From the NCBI GenBank assembly GCA_017415165.1, contig JAFQIY010000019.1:1-36213 (forward strand): a stretch of 36,213 nucleotides of DNA, read 5' to 3'. This document shows positions 1 to 7,965 of this stretch, one piece after another. Position 1 is the stretch's first letter. Every line of letters starts with the position of its first letter. The notes beneath the pieces were generated by a model that searched no databases, was not told the origin of the DNA, and worked only from the letters and a program-made list of their open reading frames with translations. Source of the stretch: Oscillospiraceae bacterium (GTDB lineage: Bacteria > Bacillota > Clostridia > Oscillospirales > Ruminococcaceae). A program made the position numbers and the translations under genes.

Positions 1-374
1 AAAAAACAAAATATTCCGTATTACTACTTTTCTTGTTCCGCCCGAATGAGCGCTACCCCCTTCAAAAAATCTGCGGCGACGAAGGGTAGAAAAAATCCCC
101 CTTCATAAGCACCTACAAATTCGAGCGAATTTTTAAGTCTGATGGAGGGGGTATTATGAAATTTTGAATGGATATACAAGATTACGAAGCGTGACTAATT
201 GAATTGTTGGGCATTTAGATATCTAACATCCAAAATAGAATTACAGAAATATTAAATAATAAACATTATTTAATAATCTAAAGTAGCAATAGAAAGAAAC
301 ATCTAGCGCTTTTTGATAATATGTGCACACAACGTTGTCTACAATACGCAGTCCAAATTGTTACTTAAAAACAG
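1..374. other. AT-rich non-coding left flank of the defence island
   Basis: No credible gene is visible here. The stretch holds an imperfect inverted repeat (CTACCC at 53-58 plus TTC at 61-63, against GAAGGGTAG at 81-89) and a small AAATTCG/CGAATTT palindrome at 117-132. A GGAGGGGG ribosome-binding-like run near 144-151 is followed by an ATG that opens only a four-codon frame. This could be the debris of an interrupted gene at the island edge, but that is inference. No direct repeat matching the right edge of the island was found by eye. Confidence 0.4.
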
Positions 375-403
375 TTGACTTATTTGCAACTTAAGTGTAT
401 AAT
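375..403 (+). promoter_or_regulatory. Promoter of the restriction-modification controller gene, with overlapping inverted repeat
   Basis: A -35 box TTGACT (375-380) and a perfect -10 box TATAAT (398-403) are separated by 17 bases, 60 bases before the start of the controller gene. An inverted repeat ACTTA (378-382) / TAAGT (392-396) lies between and partly over the boxes. Controller proteins of restriction systems often bind repeats placed like this to regulate their own promoter, so this is a candidate operator. Promoter confidence is high; operator function is inference. Confidence 0.75.
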
Positions 404-463
404 ATATTGTGTATTGTTATATAATGAGATTTTTATATTCTTTAGGACAAGAGGTTACACATT

Positions 464-670
464 ATGATCACTATAAAAATTGGAAATAGAATTCGTGAGT
501 TGCGAACTCAAACTGGTCTTAGCCAAGAGAAATTTGCTCAAAAAATAGGAATGGATAGAACTTATTTTGCAAGTGTTGAACTAGGCAAAAGAAACATCTC
601 TATAGTAAACATAGAAAAAATAGCAAATGGATTGAATATTTCGTTGTCCGAGTTGTTTAAAAATGTTTAA
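464..670 (+). CDS. Xre-family helix-turn-helix protein, probable restriction-modification controller (C protein)
   Basis: This 68-residue protein is a single Cro/CI-type helix-turn-helix domain (about residues 7-62). The stretch GLSQEKFAQKIGMDRTYFAS (18-37) gives the two DNA-contacting helices, followed by ELGKRNISIVNIEKIA and a SLSELF end typical of C proteins. Its size, lone-domain build and position just upstream of two methyltransferases and an endonuclease fit a C protein, which delays endonuclease expression after entry into a new host until methylation is complete. The start is the ATG preceded by AGAGGT about eight bases away, below a strong promoter. It could instead be a generic Xre repressor of the whole island. 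The Xre fold is clear; the controller role is inferred from context. Confidence 0.8.
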   Translation: MITIKIGNRIRELRTQTGLSQEKFAQKIGMDRTYFASVELGKRNISIVNIEKIANGLNISLSELFKNV

Positions 671-671
671 T

Positions 672-704
672 GTCCGTTTTATCGGACTATCGAAGATGTA
701 TAAT
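672..704 (+). promoter_or_regulatory. Candidate operator/promoter between controller and methyltransferase genes
   Basis: An inverted repeat GTCCG (672-676) / CGGAC (683-687) with a six-base spacer sits just after the controller stop codon. A perfect TATAAT follows at 699-704, 32 bases before the methyltransferase start. No good -35 box lies at the expected distance, and the repeat occupies that region, so this could be an activator-dependent promoter operated by the controller protein. It could also be a weak stem-loop in a read-through transcript. Function is inferred from layout. Confidence 0.45.
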
Positions 705-736
705 TAGATTAGCGAGAGAAAACGGAGGAACTCATT

Positions 737-1780
737 ATGGGTGCTGCTGAAATAAAAGCGTATAAAACCTCATTGATTAATAACAGAAGATATTTAGGCA
801 ATAAATATAAATTGCTTCCCTTCATTACAGGTGTAGTGAACTCTAAGTGTGAAGGTATTGAAACAGTGGCCGATATTTTTGCTGGCACTGGAGCTGTATC
901 TTCTGCATTTACAGATAAAACAATTATCACAAACGATTTGATGTATAGTAATTATATTTGTCACTATGCTTGGTTTGGCGCAGAGGTTTATGACCCTCAA
1001 ACAATTATTGACTATGTAATAAGGTATAATGCTAAACTCAAGTGCGGTGAGAATTATATGACACGTAATTTTGCAGATACGTACTTCAGCAAAAGTGATT
1101 GTGCTAAAATTGGTTATATCCGTGAAGATATTGAGCGCAATTATAAAAAAGGAAATTTGAACAAGAGAGAAAGGGCAATTTTGATAACATCGTTACTTTA
1201 TGCGATGGATAAAATTGCAGTTACCTGCGGTCATTATGACGCATATCGCAAAGGCGCTGAGTTTGATGTTTCATTAGAACTTTATGTTCCGTTAGCAGAA
1301 GTTAATAATAACGCAGAAAACGAGTGTTTCAACGAAGATGCAAACAATCTTGTAAAACGAATTGAAGCAGATCTTATATATATTGATCCACCGTACAATT
1401 CAAGGCAGTATTGTGATGCATATCATCTGCTTGAAAATGTTGCTCGATGGGAAAAGCCCGAAGTGTTTGGCGTTGCTAAAAAAATGGACAGAAGCAGTAT
1501 GAAAAGCAAGTATTGTACAACAAGTGCAACAAAGGCTTTTGAAACACTAATTAATGACATTAAGGCTAAATACATATTGCTCTCTTATAACAATATGGCT
1601 GAAAAAGGAAACAGTCGCTCCAACGCCAAAATTTCTGATGAAGATATAATGAGAATTTTAAGCAAGAAAGGTACAGTTAAGGTGTTTGAGGAAAGCTATA
1701 AAGCCTTCACTACTGGGAAATCTGACATTGAAGAAAATGCCGAAAGACTGTTTCTTTGCACTTGTTTTAACGAGGAGTAA
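737..1780 (+). CDS. D12-class adenine-specific DNA methyltransferase (first of two)
   Basis: This 347-residue protein transfers a methyl group from S-adenosylmethionine to N6 of adenine in a specific DNA site. The order of motifs is that of the D12 (alpha/Dam-like) class: motif X at about residues 16-30 (RRYLGNKYKLLPFI), the SAM-binding motif I DIFAGTGAV at 46-54, then the target-recognition region, and the catalytic DPPY at 217-220 within IDPPYNSRQY. The start has a GGAGG eight bases upstream. The stop lies five bases before a second methyltransferase, so the two are co-translated. A pair of adenine methyltransferases next to one endonuclease is expected where the recognition site is asymmetric and each strand needs its own enzyme. 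Class assignment is secure; the target sequence cannot be read from here. Confidence 0.9.
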   Translation: MGAAEIKAYKTSLINNRRYLGNKYKLLPFITGVVNSKCEGIETVADIFAGTGAVSSAFTDKTIITNDLMYSNYICHYAWFGAEVYDPQTIIDYVIRYNAKLKCGENYMTRNFADTYFSKSDCAKIGYIREDIERNYKKGNLNKRERAILITSLLYAMDKIAVTCGHYDAYRKGAEFDVSLELYVPLAEVNNNAENECFNEDANNLVKRIEADLIYIDPPYNSRQYCDAYHLLENVARWEKPEVFGVAKKMDRSSMKSKYCTTSATKAFETLINDIKAKYILLSYNNMAEKGNSRSNAKISDEDIMRILSKKGTVKVFEESYKAFTTGKSDIEENAERLFLCTCFNEE

Positions 1781-1785
1781 AAACG

Positions 1786-2715
1786 ATGATACAATCACCG
1801 CTTAACTATACCGGTGGCAAATTTAAATTGTTACCTCAAATATTGCCGCTTTTTCCTAAAGACATAAATGTCTTTGTTGATTTGTTTTGTGGCGGCTGTA
1901 ATGTTGGTATAAACATTGATAGTAATCGTGTTATTTACAATGATCTTAATGAGAATTTATTATACTTGTACAATACATTTAAAAATCTAGATAAAAAATC
2001 TGTTTTAGATTGGATTTATCAGATTATTGAAAAATACAATCTGTCTTTAGTTAGTGAAAACGGTTACTATTATTATGGTTGCGAAAGCAGTAGAGGTCTT
2101 GGAGACTATAACAGAGATAAATTTCTAAAACTCCGTGCAGATTTTAATGAGAGGCACGCAAAAGGCAACTTTGATTATTATTACTATGTAATGCTCTACG
2201 TAATAATCGTATATGCCTTTAACAATCAAATTCGTTTTAATTCTAACGGTGAATTCAATCTGCCTGTTGGAAAATGTGATTTTAACAAGAAAATGGAGCA
2301 AAAACTTGTAGAGTTCATAGATAGAATCCAAGCGCAAAACTGTACATTTACTTGTTGCGATTTTAGAGAATTTGATACATCAGCCCTAACCCCGCAAGAT
2401 TTTGTGTATGTAGACCCCCCATATTTAATCACCTGCGCTACATATAACGAGCAAGGTGGTTGGGATGAAACAACTGAAAAAGATTTACTTGCATTCTTAG
2501 ATGAATTGCATAGTAAGCATATTCGATTTGCATTATCTAACGTTTTGCGGAGCAAAGGGAAGGAAAATAAGATGCTAATTGAATGGTTAGAGAAAAACTC
2601 CGACAAATATACAGCCATATCGCTCAATTATAGTTATTCAAACTCTAACTATCAAACTAAAGACAAAACATCCGTCTCTGAAGAAGTGCTAATAATGAAT
2701 TATCAACAAAACTGA
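1786..2715 (+). CDS. D12-class (Dam-like) adenine-specific DNA methyltransferase (second of two)
   Basis: This 309-residue protein is a second SAM-dependent N6-adenine methyltransferase, closer to Dam/DpnM than its neighbour. Motif X is NYTGGKFKLLPQI (7-19), motif I is VDLFCGGCNVGI (31-42), the Dam-type FNSNGEFNLPVG stretch is at about 151-162, and the catalytic DPPY is at 210-213. It is only distantly similar to the preceding methyltransferase, so the pair did not arise by a recent duplication. This suits two enzymes that modify the two strands of an asymmetric site. The endonuclease start follows nine bases after its stop, and that gene's ribosome binding site GAGGTG overlaps this stop codon. 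The family call is firm; the role in protecting against the adjacent endonuclease is inferred from context. Confidence 0.92.
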   Translation: MIQSPLNYTGGKFKLLPQILPLFPKDINVFVDLFCGGCNVGINIDSNRVIYNDLNENLLYLYNTFKNLDKKSVLDWIYQIIEKYNLSLVSENGYYYYGCESSRGLGDYNRDKFLKLRADFNERHAKGNFDYYYYVMLYVIIVYAFNNQIRFNSNGEFNLPVGKCDFNKKMEQKLVEFIDRIQAQNCTFTCCDFREFDTSALTPQDFVYVDPPYLITCATYNEQGGWDETTEKDLLAFLDELHSKHIRFALSNVLRSKGKENKMLIEWLEKNSDKYTAISLNYSYSNSNYQTKDKTSVSEEVLIMNYQQN

Positions 2716-2724
2716 GGTGTAAGT

Positions 2725-4830
2725 ATGATCGTTGAAAAAAATCAAATATTTAATTTGATGGATACAAACGGCAGACGAAGTGACGTTCTGAATGCTTTGA
2801 AAATATATTTAGAGATTCTTGAGGAATTAAAAGAGGTTTATCCTACTGAAATCTGGGGAACGTATCCCACTAGTTTATCTCAATTTCTATTTTATGAAAA
2901 AGCGTTAGAAAAATCGAAGGACGTTTTTAAGATTCATGGTAATTACGATAGCTTTATCAATGAACTTGGTGATGATTATCAGACATTCATTGATAGAGAC
3001 GGCAACTGGATCCAAAATAATATTACCAAGTTTGCAAAAGTCTTGGATGAAGCTATAGAAAAACGATCTCGTCACTATACAAGCAATCTTGTAAAGATGG
3101 GATTTACCACCACTAACCGCAGTATTACCGAAGCAGGATATTCTTATTTGAAGGGTTCTGTGGTTAGAGATGAATTGGAAGAATTATTACCTTTAGATAA
3201 TGTAAATATTGCACTATTTAGACAGTTATCTAAACTTAAAATTTTTGGTTCTTCCAATAATGGAAAGAGACAGTTCTATTCTCCATTTATTATGGCACTT
3301 GTTTTGCTATTAAACAACGAAACTATTGATGAACATAGTTTTGAGGTTGTTGTTCAAGGCCTTTCTCCATACAGTAGCGATGAAATTAAAGAAGCTATTC
3401 GAAACAACGAGATAAGCGTTGCTGAACTGGAAGAATCTATTCGCAATATAGACATTACTATTCCAGAAGAGTTGATTGGAAAACATGATGTTGATTTCGA
3501 TGTTTTCAAAAACATTTTTAAGGGTTCAAAAAAGAACGATTCAATATCTAAGCTTTATTATGATTTCTTTGTTGTTTTGAGAGATTTCAGAAACAACAAG
3601 ACTCAAGAAACATATGCCAACTTGATTAAATGTTTGGATCAAGATAACATTGCAACTATATACAAAGCGTTCGGGTATGGCAAAGCTGTTTTTGCCGCCG
3701 GGAATAGAGGTAATCGGCACAATCTTGAGCGATTCCTAGAGAAAAACGCAAATCACCCATTGTTAATTTCTGAAGATTTTGTAGGTGAGTTTTACACTGC
3801 TTTTACGAGATCTAAATGGATTGACGGAATTAGAGAGTATTCTGACACAACTGTTAGATTATTAAGCGCAACAGGTTTATTTAAGTTCAAGAATTTGCCA
3901 GAATTGTCATACAAAGAAATATTATCTTTAATATTCGATGTTGAACAACTTAGGCAAAATGTTTTTGGCGAGATGACTGATGAAGAATATGCTAACTATG
4001 AAGAAACGGAAGATTCTTACTTTGGCAAGAACATTCCGTTTGTGAAGATATTTAATTATTCTCACGATGATATTTCTGCAATAACATCTAAATTAGAAAG
4101 ACTACTTGGAGTTAGCGCCGCAACTGATGTTAAGAAGTTTCTTAATGATCAAAAAAATTCTGACTTTATTGCACACATTAATGATAAGTATCCTAAAGAA
4201 AAGATTATGGAACTTCTTCCGATGTTCTCTGATCGAAAGAAAGATAACCAAATCAAAAAAGAAGTTAACGATGCGGCAACAGTGCCAACTATATACGAGT
4301 ACATTATTGGAATTGCTTGGTATTATATTTCAAACAAAGAGTTTGATCTGTATAACAGCTTGAATTTAACATTAAATGCCGATTTTGAACCTGTTATTCA
4401 TGCAGGAGGCGGAGATGGCGATATCGTAATACACTATGAAGAAATCATTATAATGCTCGAAGTAACACTTATGAATAAGCAGGCTCAAAAGCGTGGCGAA
4501 TGGGAACCAGTTTTAAGACATTCGCTTAACCTTAAAGCTACTAATGAGCCGACAGAAACTATTACATTCTTCATAGCCGATGAACTTGACCATAATACAA
4601 TCAACATATGGAGAGCGGTTGCTTCGGTATCGTTGGAATCAACCAATACTCATACAAAAGTAGATGGTGTTGTTATAATGCCTTTTACAAACAAGGAAGT
4701 TTTGGCTTTCCTAGAGAGAAATGTGTATTACAAAGATATTGTAAAAGCTGTTAAAAGTTCTTTTGCAAAAGTACCACAAATCACGGATGTCAAATGGCAC
4801 GAAGAAATAATGTCGAATTTAATTGGTTAA
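2725..4830 (+). CDS. AlwI-family-like type IIS restriction endonuclease
   Basis: This 701-residue protein is the likely restriction enzyme of the system. Its C-terminal part carries HAGGGDGDIVIHYEE (559-573) followed by a hydrophobic strand and LEVTL (578-582). This is a PD-(D/E)XK-type arrangement with D566 and E579, in which the usual lysine position is replaced by threonine in an E-V-T motif. That arrangement, with the following EPVLRHSLNL segment (about 592-601), is characteristic of the AlwI/PleI/BstNBI family as I know it. The long N-terminal region would recognise DNA. Members cut a few bases outside an asymmetric site such as GGATC or GAGTC, which agrees with two separate methyltransferases upstream. 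No frameshift is visible. The family is recognised from motifs, not a search; the exact site is unknown. Confidence 0.75.
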   Translation: MIVEKNQIFNLMDTNGRRSDVLNALKIYLEILEELKEVYPTEIWGTYPTSLSQFLFYEKALEKSKDVFKIHGNYDSFINELGDDYQTFIDRDGNWIQNNITKFAKVLDEAIEKRSRHYTSNLVKMGFTTTNRSITEAGYSYLKGSVVRDELEELLPLDNVNIALFRQLSKLKIFGSSNNGKRQFYSPFIMALVLLLNNETIDEHSFEVVVQGLSPYSSDEIKEAIRNNEISVAELEESIRNIDITIPEELIGKHDVDFDVFKNIFKGSKKNDSISKLYYDFFVVLRDFRNNKTQETYANLIKCLDQDNIATIYKAFGYGKAVFAAGNRGNRHNLERFLEKNANHPLLISEDFVGEFYTAFTRSKWIDGIREYSDTTVRLLSATGLFKFKNLPELSYKEILSLIFDVEQLRQNVFGEMTDEEYANYEETEDSYFGKNIPFVKIFNYSHDDISAITSKLERLLGVSAATDVKKFLNDQKNSDFIAHINDKYPKEKIMELLPMFSDRKKDNQIKKEVNDAATVPTIYEYIIGIAWYYISNKEFDLYNSLNLTLNADFEPVIHAGGGDGDIVIHYEEIIIMLEVTLMNKQAQKRGEWEPVLRHSLNLKATNEPTETITFFIADELDHNTINIWRAVASVSLESTNTHTKVDGVVIMPFTNKEVLAFLERNVYYKDIVKAVKSSFAKVPQITDVKWHEEIMSNLIG

Positions 4831-4854
4831 ACTACACTAAAAATAGGATGTGAT

Positions 4855-5799
4855 ATGTTGACTAAAATATTTATTGACACAAATATCTTTCTTGATATGT
4901 ATCGTTCTAATTTACCCAAAGATATAAAAACTCTTATGCAGTTTTTATATCAGAACAAGAAATATTTCATTACAACGGAACAATCGATCAATGAATTGAC
5001 AAGAAATCGTCATAAAATATTGAACGAGACTTTAGATAATTTTAAAAATCAAACAAGTATAGACAAAGGTACTTCCACTTTTCTACGTTCTTTAGTGTCT
5101 TTTAAAAAATATGATGATTCTTTGAAGAAATTTCGAGAACAGAGGAACTGTATTATCGATGAAATACAGGATAAAATTGCTAATCCACAAAAGGACGATA
5201 TTTTTTCTAAGTTCAAAAAACTTTGTAAACCCGATAATATCATCATGTCGTCTAGTGAAATTATTGATTCGGCAAGTAGAAGAAAACTTGCTGGCAACCC
5301 ACCAACGAGTGACAAATATACTTGTGGTGATGAAATTATTTGGGAGTCATTGCTTTTGTATGAGATTGAGCACAAAGAAGATCTGATAATTGTTTCTAAA
5401 GATAAAACATTTGCCGATAATAGTGAGTTTTTATATGGTGAATACACCTCAAAAACAAGCAAGGTTTTAACAATTTGTCAAGATATTATAGAGGCGTATC
5501 GCCTAGTTGGTGTTGAACTTTCCAGAGAGATTGAACAAGCAGAAGAAAATCTGAAATGGACAGATGTTATAATCACAGCTTTGACAAATCTTGGCGGAGA
5601 AGCAACGTTAACAGAGATTTATAACGAAGCGAGCGATATTCTATATTATAGTGATTGCCAATCTAAAATGAAGAATAAAGCCAAAGAATCAACCATAAGA
5701 GGTATATTACAGAGATTCAGTAGCGATATTCCAAGTGCATATAATGGTAAAAAAGATTTATTCCATCAAATATCTGAAGGAGTTTGGGCGTTAAGATGA
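4855..5799 (+). CDS. PIN-like nuclease fused to a C-terminal winged-helix domain
   Basis: This 314-residue protein begins with FIDTNIFLD, the first strand and acidic residue (D8) of a PIN-type metal-dependent RNase. E47 (INELTR), D159/E160 (CGDEIIWESLL) and D183 (SKDKTFAD) complete a plausible acidic site. The overall pattern, including AGNPP at 146-150, resembles the DUF4935 PIN group. From about residue 236 there is a separate domain with LGGEATLTEIYNEA, IRGILQRFSSD and a terminal GVWALR, a small winged helix I know mainly as an appendage of restriction and defence nucleases. The gene starts 24 bases after the endonuclease. Likely an RNase effector or accessory defence nuclease. Domain calls are good; role is inferred from context. 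Confidence 0.75.
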   Translation: MLTKIFIDTNIFLDMYRSNLPKDIKTLMQFLYQNKKYFITTEQSINELTRNRHKILNETLDNFKNQTSIDKGTSTFLRSLVSFKKYDDSLKKFREQRNCIIDEIQDKIANPQKDDIFSKFKKLCKPDNIIMSSSEIIDSASRRKLAGNPPTSDKYTCGDEIIWESLLLYEIEHKEDLIIVSKDKTFADNSEFLYGEYTSKTSKVLTICQDIIEAYRLVGVELSREIEQAEENLKWTDVIITALTNLGGEATLTEIYNEASDILYYSDCQSKMKNKAKESTIRGILQRFSSDIPSAYNGKKDLFHQISEGVWALR

Positions 5800-5830
5800 T
5801 CTTTATACATTTTTGAAAGGAGGATTGAAA

Positions 5831-6268
5831 ATGTATTCAGCTTATACCATAGCAAAATATATAATCAATTGGTGCAATGATCACTCAATCAGAATAACAA
5901 ATTTAAAACTACAAAAGCTTTTATATTTCCTACAAGGTGAAATTGTAAAACGAACTGGAAATCAACTAATTAAAGAGGATTTTTATGCTTGGCAGTTAGG
6001 CCCGGTTATTCCTGAAGTTTATAATGTGTTTTCTATATATTCATCCTCAACAATTCCAAAACAAGAATTAAACGTCTCTATTGATCCTGAATTAGAAACA
6101 CATATAGGTTCAGTTCTATCGAAATATGCAAGAAGGTCAGCATGGGATTTAGTTGATTTATCGCATTGCCAAGACCCTTGGAAATACAATTATCAAATCT
6201 TTGGTGATAAATCAATTATTCCATTTAAATCAATCGAAGACTTTTTCAAAGGGGCGGATAATCAATGA
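5831..6268 (+). CDS. Panacea-domain (DUF4065/SocA-like) antitoxin-type protein
   Basis: This 145-residue protein shows the Panacea signature: TIAKYIINWCN near the start, then ITNLKLQKLLYFLQG (about 22-36) and FYAWQLGPVIPEVYNVF (about 50-66). The domain is known from SocA, from phage GepA-like proteins and from PanA antitoxins, which neutralise many unrelated toxins encoded beside them. The ATG is chosen because AAAGGAGG (5816-5823) lies seven bases upstream; an in-frame TTG further upstream would sit on top of that site. The stop overlaps the next start in an ATGA arrangement, so it is translationally coupled to the membrane protein, its likely partner. The family is confident; the antitoxin role here is inferred from gene pairing. 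Confidence 0.85.
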   Translation: MYSAYTIAKYIINWCNDHSIRITNLKLQKLLYFLQGEIVKRTGNQLIKEDFYAWQLGPVIPEVYNVFSIYSSSTIPKQELNVSIDPELETHIGSVLSKYARRSAWDLVDLSHCQDPWKYNYQIFGDKSIIPFKSIEDFFKGADNQ

Positions 6269-7686
6269 CTGATGCGGACAAGAAAGCAGAACTTCAAGAG
6301 TTAATTGAATCCCTATGTGATGTGGGTTTCTCTAAAGATACAAAAAAGATTGATAAATGGATTCAACGATTGAATAAAATTTATGCCAATAAATATAGGC
6401 ATACATACTCTGATATATTTTTCAAACTTCAGGAAATAATCGCCAATTCCGATTCAGAAGTTTTAGAAACATTAGGCGAAAACCTAGATGTGTTAAAAGG
6501 AAAAATAGAATTACTAATAGCTCAAAATTCTGATGATGAGAATTTGAAAATCACTCTTGCAGGATATAAAAAATTAGCAGACCATATCAATCTTGAAATA
6601 GGAAGATACAATTTTATTAAAAATCAATTTTCGGTTACCACAACATCAACTGTTCCTTTAACAACTCCAACTACTGCAACTGTCGATAAAGAATTGGAGA
6701 AAAAGTTTGATAAGTTGTCCGAAGATGTAAAAAACATGCGACCGATTACGACGCAGGCAAAAAAGGAACTTGATAGACTAGATTCTCGGTTAGAAAGTAA
6801 TAAAATATCGTCAATTACTACTCTTACAATCTTTTCCGCTGTCGTTCTTGCGTTTTCGGGAGGTCTAACGTTCGAGGTTGGAATGTTGCAAGGGATGGCC
6901 TCTGCATCTGCCTATAGATTAGTGTTTGTTATTGCATTAACAGGCTTTGTGCTTTTTAACACAATTTTTGCATTACTCTACTTGGTCGGAAAGCTTGCCG
7001 GGAAATCCATAAGCACAAAGTGTCGCTATTGTTCTAGCGATCCTAATAATAGTGGAAACTGCATTTGTGGTGAGGGGACTTGTACAAAAGAATTAGCTAC
7101 AGGAAGTATTTTTTGCAGGATAACACATAAGTATTGTTATGTTTTAATTATTAACATAATTTTACTTTTGGTAATGTACTCTGATTTCTTTTTGTGGTTT
7201 TTCAACGGACAAGCCTCTGACATTCGCTTTATTATTTCACAAAGTATTCCTTTTATTATTTGTGTCATGTTTTTGCTTGGCTATCTTTTTAAGAGAAATA
7301 TGTATGCGTATAGGAACAAATTGAAATTCAAAATGGCAGTATTACAAAAGATTGTTGCCCCTGAAGAAAAAGAAAACAAATTATTTACTCTTTTTGCCGA
7401 AAGTCTTTCGCGTATATTTTTCAAGGAAGCTCTTAATTATGCAGAACTGTATGAAAAACAAATTGTAGGCATTGGCTACATAAGAGCTTTGTGGAGACTA
7501 GAAATTTTTGCCAAAGAACAATTGTTGGAAAGTTCAAAAAATCTTGCCAAAATCTCATTTAAGGAACATAGTTTAAATAAAATAAAATGGAAGCGTTATA
7601 AAAAAATGTTTAAGCAACAATTTAAGCATAAACATATATGCAAACCGAAAGAACAGCAATTAAACTCATTTTCTGTAGATCGCTAA
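6265..7686 (+). CDS. Four-pass membrane protein with coiled-coil and Cys-rich loop, probable partner of the Panacea protein
   Basis: This 473-residue protein matches no named family that I recognise. Residues 1-120 are helical and charged; a Thr/Pro-rich linker (about 124-140) leads to a coiled-coil-like stretch (141-178). Two hydrophobic segments follow at about 183-206 and 217-243, then a loop containing C253, C256, C266, C268, C273 and C284 that could bind a metal, then two more membrane segments at about 290-313 and 322-343. The last 130 residues are basic and soluble. The start overlaps the Panacea stop by four bases. Membrane effectors that depolarise or permeabilise the cell are common toxin partners in defence islands, so an effector role is plausible but unproven. 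Confidence 0.6.
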   Translation: MTDADKKAELQELIESLCDVGFSKDTKKIDKWIQRLNKIYANKYRHTYSDIFFKLQEIIANSDSEVLETLGENLDVLKGKIELLIAQNSDDENLKITLAGYKKLADHINLEIGRYNFIKNQFSVTTTSTVPLTTPTTATVDKELEKKFDKLSEDVKNMRPITTQAKKELDRLDSRLESNKISSITTLTIFSAVVLAFSGGLTFEVGMLQGMASASAYRLVFVIALTGFVLFNTIFALLYLVGKLAGKSISTKCRYCSSDPNNSGNCICGEGTCTKELATGSIFCRITHKYCYVLIINIILLLVMYSDFFLWFFNGQASDIRFIISQSIPFIICVMFLLGYLFKRNMYAYRNKLKFKMAVLQKIVAPEEKENKLFTLFAESLSRIFFKEALNYAELYEKQIVGIGYIRALWRLEIFAKEQLLESSKNLAKISFKEHSLNKIKWKRYKKMFKQQFKHKHICKPKEQQLNSFSVDR

Positions 7687-7740
7687 AAAATAGAAAACAT
7701 TGAATTAATTGCAAGATTACAATTAACATACTACTACTAA

Positions 7741-7774
7741 ATAAACGGGTTATCTTTTATGACAACCCGTTTAT
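7741..7774 (+). terminator. Strong stem-loop ending the island operon
   Basis: ATAAACGGGTT (7741-7751) pairs perfectly with AACCCGTTTAT (7764-7774) over 11 base pairs around a 12-base loop. It lies 55 bases after the last island gene. The T-tract after it is weak, so it may stop transcription inefficiently or mainly protect the mRNA 3' end. Confidence 0.6.
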
Positions 7775-7871
7775 TCCATAATCTGCTGTATTAAGTTTTA
7801 AATAATATTTTCAAAACCTCTATATCGCACCCACGCTAAGGGGTGTCCCCTTTGCCAATCCGTAATAAACA

Positions 7872-7910
7872 AATTAAGGGTATCGAGTTTGTTGCTCGGT
7901 ACCCTTAATT
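7872..7910 (-). terminator. Rho-independent-like terminator of gdhA
   Basis: A 16-base arm at 7872-7887 pairs with 7895-7910 (CTCGGTACCCTTAATT) with one G-T wobble and a seven-base loop. It sits 56 bases downstream of the gdhA stop on the minus strand and is followed there by TTTGTTTATT. The GGTACC-containing core closely resembles the terminator at 36028-36062. Confidence 0.75.
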
Positions 7911-7965
7911 ACTTTTATACGGTCATTACCCTAATCCGTGCCGTAATTTTATTATGTATGGAGAA

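Noticed and set aside
138-190. Possible small gene after the GGAGGGGG run in the left flank
   Set aside because: The ATG opens only four codons and the next only eight; it cannot be distinguished from chance or gene debris.
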